Source: Pseudomonadota bacterium (GTDB lineage Bacteria > Myxococcota_A > UBA9042 > GCA-2863065). From it: a stretch of 64,000 nt of DNA. The notes under the pieces were generated by a model. The model ran no database searches and had not been told where the DNA came from. It saw nothing but the letters and a program-made list of their open reading frames with translations. Every line of letters starts with the position of its first letter. Position 1 is the stretch's first letter. Shown here in pieces: positions 34,425 through 42,750 of the stretch. Location: positions 1 to 64,000 of the forward strand of contig SXOO01000217.1 in the NCBI GenBank assembly GCA_005776725.1, in the 5' to 3' direction. Made by a program: the position numbers and the translations under genes.

Positions 34425-35069
34425 ATGAAGTTCTTCATCGACACCGCCGACATCGCCCAAATTCGTGAAGCCGTCTCGTGGGGGATCTGCGACGGGGTCA
34501 CCACCAACCCGTCCCTGGTCGCCAAGACCAAGAAGCCGCTTGCACAAGTGATCGAAGAGATCACCAGCGTGGTCGACGGACCGATCTCGATCGAGGTCAC
34601 CGCGCTCGACTTCGAAGGCATGATGAGCGAGGCCCGCCGGATCGCCGCGATCAAGAGCAACGTCGTGGTCAAGATCCCGCTCACCAAGGCGGGCATCCAG
34701 GCCACGAAGGCCTGCAGCGACGCCGGGATCAAGACCAACGTCACCCTCTGCTTCTCGGCCGCTCAAGCGCGGCTCGCGGCCAAGGCGGGCGCCACCTACA
34801 TCTCGCCGTTCATCGGGCGGCTCGACGATGTGGCGAACGAGGGCATGCAGATCATCGAAGACATCACCACGATCTACGGCAACTACGGCTTCGACACCCA
34901 GGTGCTCGTGGCCAGTGTACGCCACCCGATCCACGTGGTTCAGGCCGCCCGCCTCGGCGCCGATGTGTGCACGGTGCCGTTCGACGTGCTCGACAAGCTG
35001 TTCCTGCACCCGCTCACCGACATCGGGCTCGCGAAGTTCATGGAAGACTGGAAGAAGGTCCCCACCTGA
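34425..35069 (+). CDS. Transaldolase / fructose-6-phosphate aldolase family enzyme
   Basis: 214 aa, the length of the small TalC/FSA-type subfamily. It opens [20 protein letters not shown] and shows [12 protein letters not shown] and the Schiff-base lysine in [46 protein letters not shown] and ASVRHPIHV complete the family signature. It moves dihydroxyacetone units between sugar phosphates in the non-oxidative pentose phosphate pathway, or cleaves fructose-6-phosphate; the two activities cannot be separated here. It has a good promoter of its own, and the next gene begins 3 bp after its stop. Confidence 0.95.
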   Translation: MKFFIDTADIAQIREAVSWGICDGVTTNPSLVAKTKKPLAQVIEEITSVVDGPISIEVTALDFEGMMSEARRIAAIKSNVVVKIPLTKAGIQATKACSDAGIKTNVTLCFSAAQARLAAKAGATYISPFIGRLDDVANEGMQIIEDITTIYGNYGFDTQVLVASVRHPIHVVQAARLGADVCTVPFDVLDKLFLHPLTDIGLAKFMEDWKKVPT

Positions 35070-35072
35070 GCC

Positions 35073-36053
35073 GTGGCTGAGCCGGCCCCACCGCCTTTCG
35101 ACGCCGCCGTGCGGCTCGACGCATGGGAGCCGGACTACGGTCCGGAGGTCGCGTTCGACGCCGAGACGCCCCCGCTCGGCCGCGTCGACCTCACCGTGGA
35201 GCGCGCCGACTGGGCGCCCGTGCTCCCGCCGCCTGGCGGTCCGCGCCGCCAGATCGTCTTCGTCGATGGCGTTCGCCGCCTGGAGACCCGCCTCATCGTA
35301 CCTGCGCCCGCGGGCGTGGCGCACGGCGTCCTCGGAAGCTGCGCCGCCGGTGTCGTGCGTGTGGGCGAGGGGGCCGCGTTCGGGGAGTCTGTCATCCGCC
35401 GCGTCCTGCTCACCGGAGGCGGCGTGCTAGGCCGCCACGGGCGGATCGCGCCTGACCTGGTGTTCGAGCCGGAGAGCGTGGAGGCGTATGACCGCGAGGC
35501 CCCGGTGATCGCGTTCCACACGGCCATGCGCTCGCTCGAAGCCGGCATCGCCCACGCCCTGCTCGCCGCCGGCGAGCTCGTGGTGCTGGATGGTCCGCTC
35601 ACCTTCGACACCACCACGCCCGGTGGCGTCGGCCTGATCAAGCGCCTCACCAACCTGCACCTCGAGCCTGACCGCGCTGGCCTCCTCGAGCGGCTCCCGG
35701 TGGGCGCCCGCACCCCGATGTTCACCCTCGACTCGGGGGGCCGCTACGGTCGCCTCGCCTGGTACCTGCGGCTCTCCGACCCGCTGCTGGGGATGACCCG
35801 GCTCGGCGGTGTGGTTCGCCTGGAGGTGCTCGAGGGGCTCGGCCTCGAAGCGGCGCGCGCCCTCGCGGGGCTCACGGCGGTGGCGTTGCCCGGCCTGGCG
35901 TCGACCTTGGCGCGCGACGCACGCGCACCGGCGAATCTCCTGCCCGTTGGAGCCCTGGAGTCGCGGCTCCGCCACTCGCTGGGCGACCCGGAGCTCATCC
36001 GGAGGCGGATCTGGGCCGCCTTCGCGCGATGGGACGTGGCTTCGGGCGCTTGA
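35073..36053 (+). CDS. NurA-like nuclease-fold protein (tentative)
   Basis: 326 aa from a GTG 3 bp after the transaldolase stop, probably translationally coupled. The order of short motifs resembles NurA, the nuclease partner of HerA in DNA-end resection: IVFVDGVRRLETR (DG plus acidic residue), RSLEAGIAHALL, LVVLDGPLTF, GLIKRL, WYLRLSDP and GVVRLEVL. The DGV in place of the usual DGS is a deviation. No herA-type ATPase is nearby. It may be an uncharacterised NurA relative with unknown activity. Confidence 0.45.
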   Translation: MAEPAPPPFDAAVRLDAWEPDYGPEVAFDAETPPLGRVDLTVERADWAPVLPPPGGPRRQIVFVDGVRRLETRLIVPAPAGVAHGVLGSCAAGVVRVGEGAAFGESVIRRVLLTGGGVLGRHGRIAPDLVFEPESVEAYDREAPVIAFHTAMRSLEAGIAHALLAAGELVVLDGPLTFDTTTPGGVGLIKRLTNLHLEPDRAGLLERLPVGARTPMFTLDSGGRYGRLAWYLRLSDPLLGMTRLGGVVRLEVLEGLGLEAARALAGLTAVALPGLASTLARDARAPANLLPVGALESRLRHSLGDPELIRRRIWAAFARWDVASGA

Positions 36054-36124
36054 TCCCGCCCCGCTTGGCACCTACCATCCTCGGGTCCCGCGCCCGCCTG
36101 GCCGCGACGCCCTGGAGGCCCCTG

Positions 36125-39100
36125 ATGACCATCCCGTCGCGACTCTCGCCCGGAGTCCCCGAAGCGGCGCCCCACGGGGTGGCGACGGTCGCCCTCGCAC
36201 GCCTCCTGGCCGTGGCTCTGACGCTGGCCGGGGTCTCGGCCTGCCAGGTCGACAGTGACGGCGCATCGCCGGACGTGGCCACGGGCGGCGTAGACTTCGT
36301 GGCGCCCCCGCGCGTCCCCGAAGCGCCGCCGGAGCCCAGCCTCGGCTTTCCGCCGGAGCACCCGCAGCGGGTCACGCTCGGAACACCCGAGGACGGGGTC
36401 CCGGATCCCGCCGCGAAGGTCGAGCTGCTCTCAGTTGAGCCCGCGGTGGGCACCGCCGAGGGGGGCGACATCGTGGTCCTCCGCGGCTCAGGGTTCACGG
36501 AGAACGCCGGGGTCCGCTTCGGCGAGGCTCCGTCGCCGCTCGTGTTCGTGGTGGACGACACCTGGATCAACGCGACCACGCCGCCCGGGGCTCCTGGTCC
36601 GGTGGACGTACGGGTAACGTTGCCGTCCGGTCCCGAGGCGGTCCTCGAGGCCAGCTTCACGTACGAGGCGGACTTCTCGGTGCTCTCCGTCGTGCCCACC
36701 GAGGGGCCGGCTGAAGGCGGGATGCCCCTGACTGTCTTGGGTACGGGGTTCGTCCCCGGGACCCAGGTCATGGTGGGTGACCGCGTCGCGGTGAACACCG
36801 AAGTCGTCTCGCCTACAGAGCTTCGTGCGCTCCTGCCGCCCGGGGCGCCGGGGGTCGTAGACGTCCGCGCCGTCCTCGTAGGGCAGGCCGTGTCCACCCT
36901 GGAGCGGGCCTTCCGGTACCGCGCACCGCCCAACGTCACCAGCGTCGCGCCGTTGTCGGGCCCCACGGTGGGCGGCAACGAGCTCGTGCTCCAAGGGCAG
37001 CACCTCGGGCCGGTCACCTCGGTGGAGATTGGCGGTGTCCCGGCCGAGATCGTCGGCGTTGACTCGGACGGCACAGCGCTCCGTGTGATCGCGCCGCCCT
37101 CTGCAGCGGGTCGCGTGGGGCTAGAGGTCGAGTCGCCGGACGGCGTCGCGGCGCTCGAGGACGCCTACGTGTACGTCGGCGCGGACGCGCCTGGTGTCAG
37201 GCTGTGGAACGCCGTCCCGAACAAGGGACCCCTCGCCGGAGGCACGGCGGTGGCGCTGGTCGTCGGCGGGCTCGTCGACGCACCCGTCCAGGTCAGCTTT
37301 GGCGCCGCCGACGCGCAGGTCGTGGCGGTGGATCCGGTGGCCGGTCGCGTCACCGTGGTCTCACCACCGGGAACGGCCGGCCCAGCGCAGGTGCGGGTGA
37401 CGCAGGGCGACGCGTCGGACGTGCTCACGGCCGGCTTCACGTACGTCAACGCGCCCGTGGTCGTCTCGCTCTCCCCGGCCTCAGGGAGCCAGTCGGGCGG
37501 TCAGCTGGTGTTCGCGTCGGGCGAGGGGCTCAACGGAGGCGAGCTCAACGTGACCGTCGGCGGGATCCCGGCCGGGGAGGTCCAATCCGGCTCCTCGGGT
37601 CAGCTCGGCTTCATCGCGCCGCCGTGCTCTCCGGGGCTGCACGACGTCGTGGTGTCCGTGGGTGACCACTCGGTCCTCGTCCCCGGCGCTTATCTCTGCC
37701 GCCCCGATGAGTTCGCCGTGCTCGCGATGGACCCCGCCGAAGCGGCACGCTCAGGCGGCGCCCTCGTGCGGCTGCTGGGAACCGGGCTGCCCGATGACCT
37801 CGAGGTGCGCATCGCGGGACAACCCGTCGGCGTCGAGTGGGAGTCGTCTGGAGCCGCTTGGGTGCGCGTGCCGCGCGGCGAGGAGGGGCCCACCGAGGTC
37901 GTGGTCACGTCGCCCAGCCTCGGGACCGAGTCGCGCCTGCCTGGGGGCCTCCTGCTCGTGAACCCGGAGGACCGCAAGGCGGCCACCTGGGGAGAGCTGG
38001 CGGAGCACTCCGTCAACGTCACGCTGATCGACGGGGGCACCGGAGCCCTCCTCGAAGGCGCCACCGCCGTGGTCAACCCAGGCACGGGCGACTATACGTG
38101 CACCACGGATGATCGCGGGCAGTGCACGGTGTCCGCCAAGAACCTCGCGGGGTCGTTCACGGTCACGGGCGCCAAGCCGCAGTTCTCGGCCTACACCATC
38201 GCCGGGACGTCGGCGCGGCACGTGACCATGTTCCTCCGAGCGCAGGCTCCCCCGGGGCAACAGGCGCCGCCGGGTCAGCCCGGAGAGCAGTCACCCAGCG
38301 TGGATATCAACACGCTGCTCGGCACCATCTCGGGTCGGGTGGTCGGCATCGGGAAGTACGTCGTCCCGCCCACCCCCAGCTGCGCCCTCGTCGGCTCCCC
38401 CGACGGGCAGCAGTGTGCGCCGTGCGCCGTCGATGACCAGTGCGCGGCCGGCCTCACCTGCCACAGCTTGCTCGACACCGGCGCCTGGTGCTTCAAGGGC
38501 TGCGTGTCGGACGGCGACTGTGGCACGGGCTTTCGGTGCTCCGCCCTTGGCGGCGCCGCGCGTTGCGTCCCCGGCGGCGGACAGCCCAAGGCGCGGTGCG
38601 AGACCTCGCGGCGCTCGTTCTTTGGCGAGAACCCGAGCGCAGGACCTCTCGCAGACGTCGACCTCGAGGATGGTACCTACGCGGTGGAGTCGCGCCTCGG
38701 CGAGGTCACGGTGTACTGCATCGCCGGCTACATCTCGGAGCCGAGTGGCGTCTTCATCCCAACGGTCATGGGCAAGGCCTCCACGATCATCGTGCACCTC
38801 GGCGAGTCGATCCCGGACGTGGACGTGGTCCTCGACATCCCCCTCTCGCGCCCCGTCACCGGCCACCTCTTCGACCTCCCGTACCACGAGCAGGGGATCG
38901 GCGAGCCCTATCTGCGGCACGCCATCGATCTGGGCGCCGAGGGGTGGATCCCCATGCCGGAGACGCCCACCTATCGCGACGGCGACCTCCTGTACTTCGT
39001 CGGCTACCCAGAGACGCTCGAGGCGTTCGGCCCCGAGGCGTCCTACACGTTCTACGGCGGGATCAACGCCGCCTCGTCGGGAGACGTGCCGGCGAGCTAT

Positions 39101-40321
39101 CGACTCCTCGCAGAGGTCGACAGCCTCGACGCCGATCCGGTGCTGGTCAGGGACACCGCCGGTTGGCGCGGCGGCGAGACCGGGATGGGCTTCGACCTCT
39201 CCGCAGTGGCAGCGACCAGCGCGGACGAGCTGTGGGCAGTGGGCCCGAAGGGGCGCGTGGTGCACCGCGGGCCTCTTGGCTTCGACGCTCAGCCCAAGAG
39301 CACCAGCGCCGACCTCCACGCGCTCTGGGTGGAGTCCGCTACCTCGCTCTGGGCCGCTGGGGATTCTGGGACGATCCTCCGCTTTGGCGGCGCGGCGTGG
39401 GCGAAGGAGGCCGCTGTTGACCTGACGGGTCCCGTCACCTGGGCGATCCGCGGGATCGGGAGGGACGTCGCGGTGGGGGAGGGCGGCGTGCTCGAGCGCG
39501 ACGCGGGCGGGGTCTGGCGCGCCGCCACCGTGCTCCACGCGAAGGGCCTATGGGCTGTCACGCAAGACGCTGACGGCACGGTCATCGCGGTCGGCGACGC
39601 CGGCCGAGTCGTACGCCGCGTCGGGACGAAGTGGACCGTGGAGCTGGTCTCCCCGTCGCTCGACTGGCGCACCGTCGCCGTTGCGGGTAATCGCGTCTTC
39701 GCCGCTGGGCGATCGGGCGCGATCGGGATCCTGTCTGGGGGCGTCTGGAGCACCGACTCGCTCGGCCGCCGCGACTGGAACGGGGCGCTAGCCATGCCTT
39801 CGGGCGACGTAGTCCTCGTGGGCGCGGCGGGCAGCGTGGCGCGTTATGACGCGGCGCTCGATGAGTGGGAGCTGGAGCCGACTGACCGCGATGGACTCGA
39901 GCTCCGCGGGGTGACGACTCAAGGCGACGAGCTCGTGGCGGTGGGGCGGGCGTCGCTGCCCCTGGGCCCCTGGATGGCGTTTCCGCGGCCCGTGAACCCC
40001 CTGTCCAACCAGCTGCGGCTGCCCGGATATGTGGAGTGGCGGCACCTCGACCCCGATCCGGGCCCCACGTTCAACCAGCTCTTCATGGCGTCGAGCGACG
40101 GATTTAATGTGTGGACCGTGATCGCCGCCGGTCACCTGAGCCGGGTCGAGCTCCCGCCACTGGACGTGCTCATCGGCTACGATCCGGTCCCCACCGGGGC
40201 GAAGTACTTCAACCTCACGAGGGGCCTCAACCCGTCCTTCAAGATCGACGGATACCGATTCAACCAGTTCTCGATGTGGCAGCGCACCACCTGGTCCCTC
40301 GCGTTTGGGGGCTTCTACTGA
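36125..40321 (+). CDS. Giant lipoprotein with six IPT/TIG domains and a C-terminal propeller
   Basis: The ATG at 36125 has GGAGG 6 nt upstream and gives 1398 aa; the track start adds 32 residues. The lipoprotein signal ends LAGVSAC (Cys40). Residues of about 100-620 hold six IPT/TIG immunoglobulin-like domains, each opening like SVEPAVGTAEGGDIVVLRGSGF. A carboxypeptidase-regulatory-like domain (VTLIDGGTGALLEGATAVV) comes next, then a Cys-rich block (CAVDDQCAAGLTCHS). The last 330 residues have propeller-like repeats (LWAAGDSGTILRFGGAAW, VIAVGDAGRVVRRVG). No enzyme motif is seen. A surface adhesin or receptor role is inferred. It overlaps the next gene by 4 bp. Confidence 0.85.
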   Translation: MTIPSRLSPGVPEAAPHGVATVALARLLAVALTLAGVSACQVDSDGASPDVATGGVDFVAPPRVPEAPPEPSLGFPPEHPQRVTLGTPEDGVPDPAAKVELLSVEPAVGTAEGGDIVVLRGSGFTENAGVRFGEAPSPLVFVVDDTWINATTPPGAPGPVDVRVTLPSGPEAVLEASFTYEADFSVLSVVPTEGPAEGGMPLTVLGTGFVPGTQVMVGDRVAVNTEVVSPTELRALLPPGAPGVVDVRAVLVGQAVSTLERAFRYRAPPNVTSVAPLSGPTVGGNELVLQGQHLGPVTSVEIGGVPAEIVGVDSDGTALRVIAPPSAAGRVGLEVESPDGVAALEDAYVYVGADAPGVRLWNAVPNKGPLAGGTAVALVVGGLVDAPVQVSFGAADAQVVAVDPVAGRVTVVSPPGTAGPAQVRVTQGDASDVLTAGFTYVNAPVVVSLSPASGSQSGGQLVFASGEGLNGGELNVTVGGIPAGEVQSGSSGQLGFIAPPCSPGLHDVVVSVGDHSVLVPGAYLCRPDEFAVLAMDPAEAARSGGALVRLLGTGLPDDLEVRIAGQPVGVEWESSGAAWVRVPRGEEGPTEVVVTSPSLGTESRLPGGLLLVNPEDRKAATWGELAEHSVNVTLIDGGTGALLEGATAVVNPGTGDYTCTTDDRGQCTVSAKNLAGSFTVTGAKPQFSAYTIAGTSARHVTMFLRAQAPPGQQAPPGQPGEQSPSVDINTLLGTISGRVVGIGKYVVPPTPSCALVGSPDGQQCAPCAVDDQCAAGLTCHSLLDTGAWCFKGCVSDGDCGTGFRCSALGGAARCVPGGGQPKARCETSRRSFFGENPSAGPLADVDLEDGTYAVESRLGEVTVYCIAGYISEPSGVFIPTVMGKASTIIVHLGESIPDVDVVLDIPLSRPVTGHLFDLPYHEQGIGEPYLRHAIDLGAEGWIPMPETPTYRDGDLLYFVGYPETLEAFGPEASYTFYGGINAASSGDVPASYRLLAEVDSLDADPVLVRDTAGWRGGETGMGFDLSAVAATSADELWAVGPKGRVVHRGPLGFDAQPKSTSADLHALWVESATSLWAAGDSGTILRFGGAAWAKEAAVDLTGPVTWAIRGIGRDVAVGEGGVLERDAGGVWRAATVLHAKGLWAVTQDADGTVIAVGDAGRVVRRVGTKWTVELVSPSLDWRTVAVAGNRVFAAGRSGAIGILSGGVWSTDSLGRRDWNGALAMPSGDVVLVGAAGSVARYDAALDEWELEPTDRDGLELRGVTTQGDELVAVGRASLPLGPWMAFPRPVNPLSNQLRLPGYVEWRHLDPDPGPTFNQLFMASSDGFNVWTVIAAGHLSRVELPPLDVLIGYDPVPTGAKYFNLTRGLNPSFKIDGYRFNQFSMWQRTTWSLAFGGFY

Positions 40322-42651
40322 GCCCGAAGCTGCTGGTTATCTTCGGGCTCGTCGCGTGTTCCCAAGAGGTGCCGTGCCCTGTCGTAGGCGGGTGCGGGGT
40401 CCCCGACGGGTGGGAGGCCGTGGACGCGGCGCCTGACGCAGCGGCGTCCGTCGACCAGTTCAGCCCGCCCGACGCACCGGACGCCGTGATCCCGGATGTC
40501 ACCGACCCCGTGCCGGACGTGGGCCCCGCGCTGGAGGTGGAAGCCCTTCCAGACATTGCAGCCGCCGACGCGGGCGGGGATCTCCAGAACCCGGAAGACA
40601 CCAGCGACCCCGCCGATGCCACGCCCGGGGTCGACATCGAGGTCCCTTTCGATCCCTGCGACGACGAGAACCCCTGCACGATCGACGAGACGATCGATGG
40701 AAAGTGCACCAACACCTACCAGTACGGGATCTGCTGTAACGCGAACGCCATGTGCAACGACGACGACCCCTGCACCGAGGACTTGTGTGCGCAGGGGCTC
40801 TGCGTTCACGCCCCCAGCTGCTGCGTTGCCGATAGCGACTGCGCCGATCCCGACGGGTCGTGCAGCCTGGATCGCTGCGTGAACGGGGCGTGCCTCCACA
40901 CGCCCACCGGCGCGGCGGGCTGCTGCACGTCCCTGATGTTCGAGGCCACCTTCGATGACGGGACGACCGGTGGCATGCAGGTGAGCAACACCTTCCTGGA
41001 CGTGGGCTGGCACGTCTCGGACGCCGTGGAAGCCACCACGCCTCCCGGGTCTCTGCGCTACGCCCGCTTCGGCGGCCCGGACTACGATAGCGGGGTCGAG
41101 CACCGGGGCCGTACCGCGCTTCCGCCGATGGTCCTTCCCCCCGGAGTCCGGACCTTCCTGCGCTTCGACCTGCTCCTCGACATCGAGCCCGGCCTGGCGT
41201 TCGACCTCTTCAAGGTCGAGCTCGTGGACCTTGGCCTCGCCCCGGTGGGCCAGGAACTCGCGCCCAGCGCCGAGCAGCTGGACACGGTCCCGATCGTGAC
41301 CCTCTGGGACAAGTCCAAGGCCGTGCTGTTCTTCGACTGGCAGCCGGTGGACATCGAGCTCACGGCGTGGGCCGGCCACGCAGTGATCCTCAGGTTCTCC
41401 TTCGACACGGTCGACAACCAGGCCAACGATCAGACCGGGGTGTTCCTCGACGGCCTGCGGGTAGACTCAGAGTGCACCGCCAACTCCTGCTCCCTGGACG
41501 TCGAGTGCGCGGACGACTCTCCCTACACCGAAGATCGCTGCCTCGTGCCATCCGGCGAGACCGTCGGCGGCTGCGCCTACACGCAGAGCTCCACGTATTG
41601 CGGCAGCTCGTCCGAGTGCGACGACGGCGAGCCGTGCACCGTGAACTCGTGCGTCCAGGGCGTCTGCCAGTTCTCGCCGTCTCCGTCGTGCTGCCTCGCA
41701 GACGCCCAGTGCGATGATGGCAACGCATGCACAGCCGACGACTGCATTGGGCTCGGCGGCCCCAACGGCGGGTACTGCATCAACGTCCACTTAGCGGGAT
41801 GTTGCCTCGGGCAGTCGGACTGCGAGGACGGAAACCCATGCACGGTGGACGCGTGCCCTTTCGCAGGGCAGAAGTGCGCGCACACGCTCATCGCCGGTTG
41901 CTGCGCAGGCAACGGCGACTGCGCCGACACCGACCCGTGCACCCTCGACCTCTGCGACGTGGGGAGCTGCGTCTACGACGTCGCCTGCTGCGCCAGCGAC
42001 GCCGGCTGCGACGACAGTGACGTATGCACCGCCGATCACTGCGTCTCGGGTGTCTGCGCACACGACCTCATCGGGGCGCCCGCCTGCTGCATTGCCACCC
42101 TCTTCAACGCCGACTTCACCTCGGGCTCTACCAGCGGGTTCTCCGGGCTCTTCGACTCGAACAACGGCGATGGAGTGACCTGGCTCGCGGTCACGAACGA
42201 CGGGGCGCAGAGCCCAAGCGGGGCCTACCACTTCGGCAGCTACGGCGGCACCTATGCCACTGGCGAGCGGGTGCGCGGCATCACGGAGTCGGGTCCGTTC
42301 TTCGTGCCGGTCGTGAACGCCGTGGAGCTGTCGTTCTTCATGCGCCTCGAGAACGAGTGGTCCATGGGGGCAGGCAACATCGCGTGGGACCGCTTCGAGG
42401 TGAGCGTGCGCCTGCCCGACGACAATGTGGTCGGCATCTGGTCCAGCGTGGACGGCGTCCCGCAATGGTGGACCGGGAGCGTCGACGCGCCGACTGGCGC
42501 CGAGTGGGTTCGAGTGGAGGACATCGACCTCTCCCCGTTCCGAGGGATGGCGGTGAGGCTGCGCTTCGAGTTCGACTCCGTGGACGACGAGGCCAACGCG
42601 TTCGGTGGTCTTTGGGTGGACGACGTTCTGGTCGCCGCCTCCTGCGAGTGA
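40318..42651 (+). CDS. Cys-rich lipoprotein with two MAM-like domains (candidate CTG start)
   Basis: The ORF track starts inside the upstream gene at 40111 with no signal peptide. Starting at the CTG at 40318, which overlaps the upstream stop as CTGA, gives MSPKLLVIFGLVAC, a compact lipoprotein signal with Cys14 (777 aa); a GTG at 40276 is the alternative. After an Asp/Pro-rich linker come Cys repeats (CNDDDPCTEDLCAQGLC). A beta-sandwich of about 170 residues (LMFEATFDDGTTGGMQVS … VFLDGLRV) follows, then more Cys repeats, and a second copy (LFNADFTSGSTSGFSGL … WVDDVLV). It is probably surface-exposed and made together with the IPT lipoprotein. Confidence 0.75.
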   Translation: MSPKLLVIFGLVACSQEVPCPVVGGCGVPDGWEAVDAAPDAAASVDQFSPPDAPDAVIPDVTDPVPDVGPALEVEALPDIAAADAGGDLQNPEDTSDPADATPGVDIEVPFDPCDDENPCTIDETIDGKCTNTYQYGICCNANAMCNDDDPCTEDLCAQGLCVHAPSCCVADSDCADPDGSCSLDRCVNGACLHTPTGAAGCCTSLMFEATFDDGTTGGMQVSNTFLDVGWHVSDAVEATTPPGSLRYARFGGPDYDSGVEHRGRTALPPMVLPPGVRTFLRFDLLLDIEPGLAFDLFKVELVDLGLAPVGQELAPSAEQLDTVPIVTLWDKSKAVLFFDWQPVDIELTAWAGHAVILRFSFDTVDNQANDQTGVFLDGLRVDSECTANSCSLDVECADDSPYTEDRCLVPSGETVGGCAYTQSSTYCGSSSECDDGEPCTVNSCVQGVCQFSPSPSCCLADAQCDDGNACTADDCIGLGGPNGGYCINVHLAGCCLGQSDCEDGNPCTVDACPFAGQKCAHTLIAGCCAGNGDCADTDPCTLDLCDVGSCVYDVACCASDAGCDDSDVCTADHCVSGVCAHDLIGAPACCIATLFNADFTSGSTSGFSGLFDSNNGDGVTWLAVTNDGAQSPSGAYHFGSYGGTYATGERVRGITESGPFFVPVVNAVELSFFMRLENEWSMGAGNIAWDRFEVSVRLPDDNVVGIWSSVDGVPQWWTGSVDAPTGAEWVRVEDIDLSPFRGMAVRLRFEFDSVDDEANAFGGLWVDDVLVAASCE

Positions 42652-42669
42652 GCTTCACAGCGCCCGCAG

Positions 42670-42698
42670 TTGAGTTTGGCGGCGTTCTCCCGCATAAC
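42670..42698 (+). promoter_or_regulatory. Candidate sigma-70 promoter of the Arg/Gly-rich KOW protein gene
   Basis: TTGAGT, 17 bp, CATAAC. The predicted start near 42705 precedes the GGGAGG Shine-Dalgarno (about 42739) and the GTG at 42751. Confidence 0.45.
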
Positions 42699-42750
42699 AC
42701 CGGCCCGCTCGCGACCGTCCGCGAGCCCCACGGCAGCCGGGAGGCGCATC

